This document shows, in pieces, positions 55,522 through 63,994 of a stretch of DNA of 64,000 bases. Under the pieces are notes generated by a model, which was not told the origin of the DNA, did not search any database, and saw only the letters and a list, made by a program, of their open reading frames with translations. Where the stretch lies: the NCBI GenBank assembly GCA_049324835.1, contig JBMOMT010000074.1, positions 115,589 through 179,588 of the forward strand. Direction: 5' to 3'. Made by a program: the position numbers and the translations under genes. Source of the DNA: JBMOMT01 sp049324835. Its GTDB lineage: Bacteria > Chloroflexota > Anaerolineae > CAYNKW01. How positions within the stretch are numbered: the first letter of the stretch is position 1; the number at the start of each line of letters is the position of its first letter.

Positions 55522-58500
55522 ATGGTGGAAAAGTCGAGTTCCCTGGAGCAAGCTGCACAGGGCTGGATACAGCGTCGTGATCAATTTCTGGACTTTGCCC
55601 GCTGGTTTCAGCGGGCGGCCCTGCTGGCAGCCTTTCTTATCGCCCTGGTAGCCCTCGCGAGCGGCAATCCTCAGTTTCGGATCATGGTATTGCCGCCGCT
55701 GCTTTTCTTTTTGGTGGCCGTGGTGGCGCAGCGGCTGGCCAGGGCGGGCCGTCTGAGCCTGGGGGTGTATTTCCTGACCGGGGCGCTGTATCTGGCTGTG
55801 CCGGGTTTTGTGCTGGTCATGGCCGCGGCTTTGCCCATTCTGTTTCTGGTTGCGGTGATGCCGCTGTTGCTGGTGGGCCTGTTTGTCTCGCCGCGACAGG
55901 TATGGCGCGCGGCAGTGGTCACGGCTGTGACATCGCTGCTGGCGGCGGCGTTGGACAGCCGGCCGATCCTGGCTCGACTCGACATCTCGGCGGTGGCGGT
56001 GCTGGTTGCACCTGTCGTGGCGCTGGTGGTGGGGTATCTGATTCACCAGTTTGGCCGCTCGTTGGGGCTGGCGCTGGAGGAGGCGCAAAACTATGCGCAA
56101 GACCTGAAAGAGTCGCAGGCGGCACTACAAATGGCCGTCGATGCTCTTGGTCAGCGGAATGTGCAGCTACAAACGGCGGCTCAGGTGGCCGAGGCGGCGG
56201 GAAGTATCCTAGACCCAGAGGCGCTCGAACAGCAGGTGGTGGAGTTGATCCGGCAGGGTTTCGATTTTTATTACGTTGGACTGTTTCTGGTGGATGAGGC
56301 CGGCGAGTGGGCGGTGTTGCGCGCCGGCACCGGCGAAGCCGGGCAGGTGATGCTGGAGCGCGGCCACCGGCTGGCCATCGGCGGCGAATCGATGATCGGT
56401 GCGTGCCTGGCCGAGGGGCGGGCACGGATTGCTCTGGATGTGGGTGAAGAGGCGGTGCGTTTCGACAACCCTCTGCTGCCGCAGACGCGCTCCGAGATGG
56501 CGCTGCCGCTCAGGGCGCGCGGTGAGGTCATCGGCGGCCTGACCATCCAGAGCCAGCGTGAGGCAGCCTTTAGCGACCAGGACATCTCGATCTTGCAGAC
56601 GATGGCTGCCCAGGTGGCCAATGCCCTCCAGAACGCCCGGCTGTACCAGTCGGCTCAATCGGCCCAACGAGATCAGCGGCGGCGGTCTGAAGAACTCGCC
56701 GCCTTACACCAACTGTCGCTCGAGCTGGCTCAGGAGCAGCGTGACCTGGACACGGTGCTGGTGACGATCACGCAGCGCATCATGGGCCTGCTCGACGCCG
56801 ATGGCGGCGGTATCTGGCTGTGGCGCGAGGCGGAGCAGGAGCTGGAGTTGGTTTTCACCTTTCAAGTGGGCGCCGTCGACTTTACCGGTCGTCGGCTCAA
56901 GCCTGGCGAGGGGCTGACCGGGCAGGCTTTTGCCCAGGCTGAGCTTCAGGTGGTGGATGACTATTTGGCATGGGTTGGGCACGCAGTCAGTTTTGAGGAT
57001 GCGCCCTTTTGGGCGGCTCTGGCAGCGCCGATGATCTGGCAGAATCGGGTGGTGGGAGTGCTGGTCGCCACCCGAAGCCAGGTGGGATATGCCTTCTCTG
57101 AAGGGGAAAAAAATCTGGCGCAGTTGTTGGCGGTTCAGGCGGCGATTTTTATGCAAAACGCCCGCCTGTTCGAGCAGACTCTGCGCCGCAGTGTGCAGCT
57201 TCAGGCCGCTGCCGAGGTCTCCCGGGCGGCCAGCTCGATTCTCGCGGTGGATGAACTGTTGGCGGTCTCGGTAGAGCTCATTCGTGAGCGTTTTGATCTG
57301 TATTATGTGGGTTTGTTCCTGTTGGAAGAGATCGAAGGGTTTGCCGTGTTGCGGGCAGGCAGCGGCGAAGCGGGTCGACAGATGCTGCTTCGAGGCCACC
57401 GGCTGGCTGTGGGGGGGCAATCGATGGTCGGCGAGTGTGTGGCCCGCGCCGAGGCGCGCATCCGGCAGGGGTCGCAAACGGATGTGGCGCGTTTCGACAA
57501 CCCGCTGCTGCCCCACACCCGTTCCGAGCTGGCGTTGCCACTGGTGGCCCGTGGCCGGGTCATCGGCGCTATGAGCATCCAGAGTGTGCAGGAATTGGCC
57601 TTCTCTGAGGCCGACGTTTCGGTGTTGCAGACCCTGGCGGATCAACTGGCCAATGCCATCGAGAACGCCCGTCTGTTCGGTGAGATCGAGCGGCGCAGCC
57701 GAGAGCTGGCCGCCCTCAACGCCGTTTCTGGCGCGTTGAACCGGTCGCTTTCCACGACCGAGATCATGACTGCCGCGTTGGAGCAGGTGCTGCAGGTGGC
57801 TGGCATGGATGCCGGTCTGGTCAGCCTGTACGACCCGACCACCGACCGGCTGCTGCTGTCTGCTCAGAAGGATCTGCCGCAGCCGTTGCACCAGCGGTTG
57901 ACCGAGCAAGGCCTGAACGGCACGTTGTGCGAGCTGGTGTTCAGGGATGCCGTCGACCTGGGCATTGGTGATATGCAAGACGGCGCGCCGGTAGACGTAT
58001 CGGGTCTGCTGGCGCTGGGGCTGCGCTCTTATTTGGGCACGCCGCTGGCCATCCAGGAAGAGGTTTTTGGCACACTGTGCATCTTTGGCCGGCTCCCCCG
58101 CCAGGTGATCCCTGCCGACTTTGAGCTGATGCGGGCCATCGGTGCGCAAATGGGACTGGCCATCAACAACGCCCAACTCTTTGAGGAGGCCCAGGCGCGT
58201 TTACAAGAGATCACCCGCCTGCACCGGCAGTATTTACAGGAGCACTGGCAAGAGTTTCTGAGCCAGGAGGAAACCGGTGGTCAGATCGGTTATCTCTACG
58301 ATCAGCAGGGGGTGCAGCCAGGCCGTGATCTCTGGCGGCCCGAGATCGAGATGGCTGTGGCGCGAGGACGGACACTGGCCCTTTCTGCCGAGGACGGCGT
58401 CTGGGATGAGAATGGTGATGAGGCCGGTTCGGCGCTGGTGGTGCCCCTGCAACTGCGCGGCCAGATCATCGGTGTGATGGATTTCCTCGATGCGCAGCAG

Positions 58501-59727
58501 GATCGGCCCTGGACAGAAGATGACATTGCGCTGGTAGAATCGGTGGCCGAGCAGGTGGCCCTGGCGGTGGAGAACGCTCGCGCTTACCGCGAGGTTCAAA
58601 AGACGGCCGTACAACTGCAAGAAATGGATCGGCTGAAATCGCAGTTTCTGGCCAACATGTCCCACGAGCTGCGCACACCGCTCAACTCGATCATCGGTTT
58701 CTCACGCGTCATGCTCAAGGGCATCGACGGCCCGCTGACCGATCTACAAAGGACAGACTTGAGTTCTATCTACAACAACGGCCAGCATCTGTTGGGGCTG
58801 ATCAACGACATTTTGGACCTGTCGCGCATCGAGGCCGGCAAGATGGAGCTGATCTTTGAGCCGATAGAGCTGCCACCGGTCATCGATGGGGTCCTGTCCA
58901 CGGCGATCGGTCTGGTGAAGGGCCGGCCGGTGGAGCTGGTCAAAGAGCTGGCCGACGATCTACCCATCGTCCGCGCCGACAGCACCCGCATCCGGCAGGT
59001 GATTCTGAACCTTGTGTCCAACGCCGCCAAGTTTACCGAACAAGGGCGCATCACCGTGCGCGCCTGGCGCGAGGCTGAAGACGTGGCCATCAGCATCAGT
59101 GATACCGGCATCGGCATCCCGGCAGATCAGCAGGAAAAGATATTCCGCGAGTTCGAGCAGGTGGATGGCTCGGCCACGCGCCGGGTGGGCGGCACCGGTT
59201 TGGGTCTGCCCATCAGCCGTCATTTTGTGGAATTGCACGGCGGGCGTATCTGGGTAGAGAGCGCAGAGGGACAGGGTTCGACCTTTACGTTTACTCTGCC
59301 GATCTATGGCCCGGATCGTGTGCAAGATCCGGAACTGGCGGCGCTGCAGATCGATCCTGACAGGCGGCTGGTATTGGCCATCGAGGACAACGCCCAGATG
59401 GTGGATTTTTACCGCCGCTACTTGCAGGCTCACGGCTATCAGGTGGTGGGTCTGGCCGACGCCGAACGCGCTCAGCAGTGGGTGCGCGAGCTTGGACCTT
59501 TTGCCGTACTGCTCGACGTTCTGTTGCCGGCGGGCGATGGTTGGGACGTGCTGGCAAAACTCAAAACCTCACGTGAAACGGCTCAGGTGCCGGTGATCGT
59601 GTGTAGCATCGTGGACGAAGAGGCGCGCGCCCTCAGTCTGGGGGCAGCGGCTTATCTGCACAAACCGGTGCTGAAAGAAGATCTGTTACACGCCCTGGCC
59701 GTGGCGGTCAGGCTACAAGGACAATAG
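55522..59727 (+). CDS. intact multi-GAF hybrid histidine kinase
   Basis: This is the only complete kinase in the operon (1401 residues). Membrane helices lie within about 30-175. Four GAF domains follow (about 210-375 with Cys295; 385-550; 555-720 with Cys639; 725-890), then an abbreviated GAF after 'HRQYLQEHW' (900-1020). HisKA has His1048 in 'MSHELRTPLNS'. HATPase has Asn in 'LNLVSNAAKF', 'DTGIGIP' and 'GGTGLGLPIS'. The receiver (1283-1398) has 'AIEDN', Asp1332 and Lys1381. ATG 55522 follows GGAG; a GTG at 55483 would overlap the previous gene. Confidence 0.94.
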   Translation: MVEKSSSLEQAAQGWIQRRDQFLDFARWFQRAALLAAFLIALVALASGNPQFRIMVLPPLLFFLVAVVAQRLARAGRLSLGVYFLTGALYLAVPGFVLVMAAALPILFLVAVMPLLLVGLFVSPRQVWRAAVVTAVTSLLAAALDSRPILARLDISAVAVLVAPVVALVVGYLIHQFGRSLGLALEEAQNYAQDLKESQAALQMAVDALGQRNVQLQTAAQVAEAAGSILDPEALEQQVVELIRQGFDFYYVGLFLVDEAGEWAVLRAGTGEAGQVMLERGHRLAIGGESMIGACLAEGRARIALDVGEEAVRFDNPLLPQTRSEMALPLRARGEVIGGLTIQSQREAAFSDQDISILQTMAAQVANALQNARLYQSAQSAQRDQRRRSEELAALHQLSLELAQEQRDLDTVLVTITQRIMGLLDADGGGIWLWREAEQELELVFTFQVGAVDFTGRRLKPGEGLTGQAFAQAELQVVDDYLAWVGHAVSFEDAPFWAALAAPMIWQNRVVGVLVATRSQVGYAFSEGEKNLAQLLAVQAAIFMQNARLFEQTLRRSVQLQAAAEVSRAASSILAVDELLAVSVELIRERFDLYYVGLFLLEEIEGFAVLRAGSGEAGRQMLLRGHRLAVGGQSMVGECVARAEARIRQGSQTDVARFDNPLLPHTRSELALPLVARGRVIGAMSIQSVQELAFSEADVSVLQTLADQLANAIENARLFGEIERRSRELAALNAVSGALNRSLSTTEIMTAALEQVLQVAGMDAGLVSLYDPTTDRLLLSAQKDLPQPLHQRLTEQGLNGTLCELVFRDAVDLGIGDMQDGAPVDVSGLLALGLRSYLGTPLAIQEEVFGTLCIFGRLPRQVIPADFELMRAIGAQMGLAINNAQLFEEAQARLQEITRLHRQYLQEHWQEFLSQEETGGQIGYLYDQQGVQPGRDLWRPEIEMAVARGRTLALSAEDGVWDENGDEAGSALVVPLQLRGQIIGVMDFLDAQQDRPWTEDDIALVESVAEQVALAVENARAYREVQKTAVQLQEMDRLKSQFLANMSHELRTPLNSIIGFSRVMLKGIDGPLTDLQRTDLSSIYNNGQHLLGLINDILDLSRIEAGKMELIFEPIELPPVIDGVLSTAIGLVKGRPVELVKELADDLPIVRADSTRIRQVILNLVSNAAKFTEQGRITVRAWREAEDVAISISDTGIGIPADQQEKIFREFEQVDGSATRRVGGTGLGLPISRHFVELHGGRIWVESAEGQGSTFTFTLPIYGPDRVQDPELAALQIDPDRRLVLAIEDNAQMVDFYRRYLQAHGYQVVGLADAERAQQWVRELGPFAVLLDVLLPAGDGWDVLAKLKTSRETAQVPVIVCSIVDEEARALSLGAAAYLHKPVLKEDLLHALAVAVRLQGQ

Positions 59728-59741
59728 CTCAGGGCATTCCT

Positions 59742-59898
59742 AACCCGGCCAAGCCGGAACTGTTCGGCTGAGCTCACGCCGAAGCCAAAAAGATAACCAC
59801 CAAGACACCAAGGCGCCAAGAAAAAACGGCTTTGTGTCTTGGTGCCTTGGTGGTGTATTTTCTTGTCAAACGTGCAAGGATTTCATCAAGGTACTAAA
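59742..59898. repeat. intergenic repeat, copy 1
   Basis: It begins with AACCCGGCCAAGCCGGAAC and contains an imperfect inverted repeat around 59776-59855 (ACCACCAAGACACCAAG against CTTGGTGCCTTGGTGGT). It ends with TTTCTTG...CGTGCAAGGATTTCA. Copy 2 at 62763-62906 shares the same order of blocks. It lies in the 360-base gap between the hybrid kinase and the threonine synthase gene. Confidence 0.75.
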
Positions 59899-59906
59899 GT
59901 CGGTCA

Positions 59907-60030
59907 AGAACCCTTTTTCTCACCGTCGAGTGCGCAGAGACTTGTCCTGATCGAAGCCGAAGGAACGCTGAGAAAAGCAAAAAAAACAGCCAAAACTTCT
60001 CTCGGCGGCTCTGCGGTGAATTCTGCCACT
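59907..60030. repeat. second palindromic element in the kinase-thrC gap
   Basis: A weak inverted repeat (CACCG...CGCAGAG against CTCTGCGGTG) encloses an A/C-rich centre with a run of eight A's. No coding capacity is seen. No promoter for the downstream gene is clear. Confidence 0.45.
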
Positions 60031-60087
60031 TGAAAGCCCTGGCAATAGCTGACTTGTCCGGGTTACAGACTTGAGCAGGGAGAGTCC

Positions 60088-61752
60088 ATGATAGACATTA
60101 CCATACACTGCCCGCGCTGCGATTGGCGTGAGCCCTACCAGACGCCCCGCGCCACCTGTCCTGTTTGTGGTCATGACTGGCTGGAAGCGCGCTACGATTA
60201 TGCTGCCGTCCGCAGAATATGGGACGCTGAGCTGGCCGGTCGGCCCTTTTCCCTGTGGCGCTACCGTGAGCTGCTGCCGCTGCGCAGCGACGCCAATCTC
60301 GTCACCATGGGCGAGGGCGGCACGCCGCTCTACCGCGCCCGAAACCTCGCCCTGATGCTCAACCGTCCTCACATCTATGTCAAAGACGAGCGGCAAGGCC
60401 CCACCGGCTCTTTCAAAGACCGCCAGGCGGCGCTGGCCATTTCGGTCATGAAGGAGCACGGCATCACCGAGTCGGTGGTGGCTTCTACCGGCAACGTGGC
60501 CATTTCCTACTCGGCCTATTCCACCCATGCCGGCATCAAACTGTGGACCTTTCTCACCAGCGCCGTGCCGCCGGAAAAGATGCGCGAGGTGGCTCTCTAT
60601 GGCAGCGAGGTCATCAAGGTCACTGGCACGTACGATCAGACCAAAAACCTGGCCCTCGATTTTGCCCGGCGCAAGGGGCTGCACTACGATCGTGGCCTCA
60701 AGAGCATCGCCGCTATCGAAAGCATGAAAACACTGGGCTTTGAGGTGGCCGAGCAACTGGCCCAAATCCTCGGTCCTGGCGCACAAGCTCCCTGGCGCGC
60801 GCCAGACTGGTATTTTCAGGCGGTGAGCGGCGGCATGGGGCCGGTGGGCGTGTGGAAGGCCTTTGAAGAGTTGTATACCATGGGCCTCATCGACCGCTTG
60901 CCCCGGCTGGCGCTCGTTCAGGTGGAAGGCTGCGCCCCGATGGCCCGTTCGTTCCAGGCCGGGCTGGAGGTGGCCGAACCGGTGGAACACCCGAACACAC
61001 GCATCATCACCATCGCCACCGGTTATCCCGGCGCGGCTTATCCTTTCTTGCGCCGCGTGATGCTGGAGCACGGTGGGGTTTTCGAGATGGTCAGCGATCA
61101 GGAGGCCTTTCGGGCCATGCACGTCATGGCCAAGATGGATGGTATCTCGATGGAACCGGCCTCGGCCACGGCTTTTGCCGGGCTGTTCAAACTCGTCTCA
61201 CAGCAGGTGATCCGGCCCGACGATGTGGTGGTGGTCAACTGCTCCGGCCATACCTTTCCGGTGGAGAAATTCCTGCTGGGCGACGATTGGGCGCAGAGCA
61301 TCGATGCCACGCCGGAAGAGCAGATGGCACAGGCGCCGCAGGAGGAGGGCCTGCTGGCCTCGCTGGAGAGGCTGGATCGGCGGGTGCGGCGGGTGGCCAT
61401 CATCGAGGATAACCCCGATGCCGCCCGGTTGCTGCGGCGCGTCCTGCAGGCTCACGGCGAATATCAGATCCACGAGGCCTACGATGGCCGGGCCGGGCTG
61501 GAGATGGTGCGCCAGGAACCGCCCGATCTCATCCTGTTGGACATGATGATGCCCGAGCTGGATGGCCTGGGTGTGCTCGACGGCCTCAAACAGGACGAGC
61601 GTCTAAAAGACGTGCCCGTCATCGTGGTCACGGCCAAAGACCTCACGCCCTCGGAAAAGCAACGTCTGCAAGGGCGGGTTAAAGGGCTGTTGCAAAAAGG
61701 GTCTTTTCTGAGCACCGATCTGCTGGACGATGTGATGCAGGCCATTGAATGA
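60088..61752 (+). CDS. threonine synthase fused to a C-terminal receiver domain
   Basis: Residues 1-400 are a PLP-dependent threonine synthase, which turns O-phosphohomoserine into threonine. It has an N-terminal zinc ribbon (C8/C11 and C24/C27), PLP Lys110 in 'PTGSFKDRQ', 'ASTGNVAIS' and 'SGGMGPVGVWKAF'. After a ~30-residue charged linker, residues 434-553 are a complete receiver: acidic 'IIEDN', phosphoacceptor Asp485 ('LLDMMMPELDG'), Thr515 and Lys537. A receiver on a biosynthetic enzyme is very unusual. It starts 360 bases after the hybrid kinase gene. The frame runs through the joint without interruption. Confidence 0.92.
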   Translation: MIDITIHCPRCDWREPYQTPRATCPVCGHDWLEARYDYAAVRRIWDAELAGRPFSLWRYRELLPLRSDANLVTMGEGGTPLYRARNLALMLNRPHIYVKDERQGPTGSFKDRQAALAISVMKEHGITESVVASTGNVAISYSAYSTHAGIKLWTFLTSAVPPEKMREVALYGSEVIKVTGTYDQTKNLALDFARRKGLHYDRGLKSIAAIESMKTLGFEVAEQLAQILGPGAQAPWRAPDWYFQAVSGGMGPVGVWKAFEELYTMGLIDRLPRLALVQVEGCAPMARSFQAGLEVAEPVEHPNTRIITIATGYPGAAYPFLRRVMLEHGGVFEMVSDQEAFRAMHVMAKMDGISMEPASATAFAGLFKLVSQQVIRPDDVVVVNCSGHTFPVEKFLLGDDWAQSIDATPEEQMAQAPQEEGLLASLERLDRRVRRVAIIEDNPDAARLLRRVLQAHGEYQIHEAYDGRAGLEMVRQEPPDLILLDMMMPELDGLGVLDGLKQDERLKDVPVIVVTAKDLTPSEKQRLQGRVKGLLQKGSFLSTDLLDDVMQAIE

Positions 61753-61791
61753 TCGCCCGTCGTATTGCATCGGGTGAGGGGAACGGTTTGG

Positions 61792-62754
61792 GTGAAGACA
61801 AAAACGTCCGGGTTGTCAGAAAGACAGGCCCACAGAACAAAACGTGCCGGTGGTGTGGGCATCACCCTGCTGGCGACGTTTTGTTTTGGCTGGGCGCCCA
61901 TTTTCGGCAAGCTGGCCTACCGCGCTCACGTGCCGCCGCTGACGTTGGCCGCCACGCGGACGGTCATCGCTGCCGGGGCGCTTTGGGCCTTTTATCTGAT
62001 TTTTTGGCGACGACTCGTTCGCATCGGCTGGCGCGATCTGGTCGGCGCGGCCAGCATGGGGGTGGTCAATGGTGTGGGCTCGCTCTTTTACTACACTGGC
62101 CTGGAGCGGGTGGACGCTTCACTGGCGCAGTTGCTCTATGCCCTCTATCCGATCTGGGTGTTTGTGTTTCTCAGTGCGGCGGGGCATCGTGTATCGCGGC
62201 TGGCCGTGTTACGGCTGGGGCTGACGTTGTTAGGCGTTTATCTGTTGACCCACGCTGCCGGTGTGGGCATCGATTGGTTGGGTGTGATGCTCATGATCGC
62301 CGCTGGCGCGGCCTATGGCTGGCATCTGGTGCTGGGGCAGTGGACACTGGCCGATGTCGACTCGCGCACGGTGACGCTCTACGCGCTGACGGCCATGGCC
62401 CTGACGGTGGCGACTGCCCGGCTGGTCGGTGGCCAGCCCTGGGAGGCCATCTCTGCGCAGGGCTGGTCGGCCATCCTGTTGCTGGCCCTGATCCCCACCG
62501 CCCTGGCGCGGCTGATGGTTTTCACCGGTCTGAGCCTGTTGGGCGGCGTACAGGCGTCGTTGTTGGGTGTGGCCGAACTGTTGGTTTCGCTGCTGATGGC
62601 TTTTATCATTTTGGGCGAGCGACTCGTATGGTTACAGTGGTTGGGCGGGGCGATGATGGTGTTGAGTGTGGTGCTCATCGGGCAAGAATCGACACAAGAG
62701 GTGAGCTGGGATGAGTTACTGCGTCAGGGTCGCTGGCGCGAATTGGAACGGTGA
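61792..62754 (+). CDS. EamA/DMT family transporter (first)
   Basis: This 320-residue drug/metabolite transporter has ten predicted membrane helices in two EamA repeats (about 17-140 and 155-290). GTG 61792 is favoured because GAGGGGA lies 9 bases upstream; a TTG at 61765 lacks a site. The substrate cannot be told from sequence; relatives export amino acids or other metabolites. It follows the threonine synthase-receiver gene by 39 bases and is probably co-transcribed, which makes an amino acid substrate plausible. Confidence 0.88.
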   Translation: MKTKTSGLSERQAHRTKRAGGVGITLLATFCFGWAPIFGKLAYRAHVPPLTLAATRTVIAAGALWAFYLIFWRRLVRIGWRDLVGAASMGVVNGVGSLFYYTGLERVDASLAQLLYALYPIWVFVFLSAAGHRVSRLAVLRLGLTLLGVYLLTHAAGVGIDWLGVMLMIAAGAAYGWHLVLGQWTLADVDSRTVTLYALTAMALTVATARLVGGQPWEAISAQGWSAILLLALIPTALARLMVFTGLSLLGGVQASLLGVAELLVSLLMAFIILGERLVWLQWLGGAMMVLSVVLIGQESTQEVSWDELLRQGRWRELER

Positions 62755-62762
62755 ACCCCCAA

Positions 62763-62906
62763 AACCCGGCCAAGCCGGAACCCATCAGGGAAATCTCACC
62801 ACCAGGACCCCAGGTTTATAAATCGAAACAAAAGAGCTTTGCCTTTGCGCCTTTGTGGTAAATTTCTTGCCCAGCGTGCAAGAATTTCACCGGTAAGACA
62901 CTAAAA
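62763..62906. repeat. intergenic repeat, copy 2
   Basis: It shares with 59742-59898 the 19-base AACCCGGCCAAGCCGGAAC at the left, a degraded CACCACCAGGACCCCAGG / CCTTTGTGGT palindrome in the middle and TTTCTTG...GCGTGCAAGAATTTCAC at the right. The two copies bracket the threonine synthase-receiver and EamA genes. Confidence 0.72.
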
Positions 62907-62937
62907 CCCGACAGGTCTTCAAGACCTGTCGGGTTTT
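62903..62937. terminator. 17-bp perfect palindrome, likely bidirectional terminator
   Basis: Arms AAAACCCGACAGGTCTT and AAGACCTGTCGGGTTTT are separated by one base and flanked by A- and T-runs, between two convergent genes. The stop codon of the second EamA gene lies at its centre (62919-62921). Confidence 0.75.
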
Positions 62938-63821
62938 GTTGTTGACTGCCGATTGACCAGCGCCACACCGCCCAGGATCATCCCGCCGCCTATCGCTGTT
63001 GCCCAGGTGATCGATTCGTTCAACAAGAGCATCCCCAGGCCGGTGGCCGCCAGCGGTTGCAGGTATTGCAGCACACTCACTCGCGACATTTCTTGATGTT
63101 GCAGGGCGGCATACCACAATACGTAGGCCAGAGCTGAACAGGCCCAGCCCAAAAACAACGCCGCAGCCCAGCCACGCCAGCTCATCGCTGCCACCGAGAT
63201 CACAAAGCCCGGCGCGCCGAGCGCCGCGATGACCGCCAGTATGGGCAGGCTCAGGTTCAGAGCCAGGGTCACGATCAGCAGCGGCGGTCGCCGGCGCAAC
63301 AACTCTTTGCCCAGAGTGGAATAGAGCGCCCAACCCACCGCAGAAACGACGACCAGCAGATCGCCGCTCAGAGTCTGGCTGTCCAGATTGAGCGTTGCCA
63401 GGTTGCCGCGGCTGATGACCAGCGTCGAACCGACGATGGCCACGGCAAAACCCAACACCTTGGGGTGGGTCACGGCCTCACCAAAAAGGACTGCCGACAG
63501 GCCAAACATGAACAGTGGCGCCAGCGTGATGAGCAACGCGCCGTTGATGGCCGTCGTCCGCTGCAGGCCGGCCACCTGTGCCAGTTGGTGCGGAAAGACG
63601 CTGATCAGCACCAGCAGCCCAATCCACGTCCAGTCGCGGCCAGTCAGGTCCGAGATTTCGGCCCGGCGGTCCCGGCGCAGCAGCAGCACATCCAGAGCCA
63701 ATGCGGCCAGTCCGACCCGCAGCAACACCAGGTGCACCGGCGCCAACTCGATCAGGGCCACCTTGACGGCCACAAAAGAGGCCCCCCACAACAACACCGC
63801 AACCAGCGCGCCCCAGTTCAT
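62919..63821 (-). CDS. EamA/DMT family transporter (second)
   Basis: This 300-residue transporter has ten membrane helices in two EamA repeats. It begins 'MNWGALVAVLLWGASFVAVK' and contains the 'TSAIN/TTAINGALLITLAP' type segment near residue 95. ATG 63821 follows AGAAAGG; longer versions to 63914 add a polar, unlikely N-terminus. It is convergent with the first EamA gene and differs from it in sequence, so it is not a local duplicate. Its last five codons lie in the palindromic terminator. Confidence 0.9.
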   Translation of the reverse strand: MNWGALVAVLLWGASFVAVKVALIELAPVHLVLLRVGLAALALDVLLLRRDRRAEISDLTGRDWTWIGLLVLISVFPHQLAQVAGLQRTTAINGALLITLAPLFMFGLSAVLFGEAVTHPKVLGFAVAIVGSTLVISRGNLATLNLDSQTLSGDLLVVVSAVGWALYSTLGKELLRRRPPLLIVTLALNLSLPILAVIAALGAPGFVISVAAMSWRGWAAALFLGWACSALAYVLWYAALQHQEMSRVSVLQYLQPLAATGLGMLLLNESITWATAIGGGMILGGVALVNRQSTTKPDRS

Positions 63822-63943
63822 GGGTAGCCTTTCTCTGAAACACAAAACCTCCGAGGTCTGTGTTACCGTCTTATAACTCGACTTTTGCAGTGACATAACC
63901 TGACCCTGCAACACGTTAACAACGAGATACTCGAGGCAAGGGC

Positions 63944-63994
63944 TTTACTCGAATTGCCAATAGTGGTAACATGAGTCTAAAACTGGATAGGAGG
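63944..63994 (+). promoter_or_regulatory. promoter and ribosome-binding site of a gene starting beyond the window
   Basis: TTTACT (63944-63949) and TAACAT (63967-63972) are 17 bases apart, and ATAGGAGG ends at 63994. A start codon is therefore expected just after base 64000, unless ATG 63971 is used. Confidence 0.5.

Noticed and set aside
63822..63914. N-terminal extension of the second EamA gene
   Set aside because: The extra residues are polar and would precede the first membrane helix unusually. AAAGG is correctly placed for the internal ATG at 63821.
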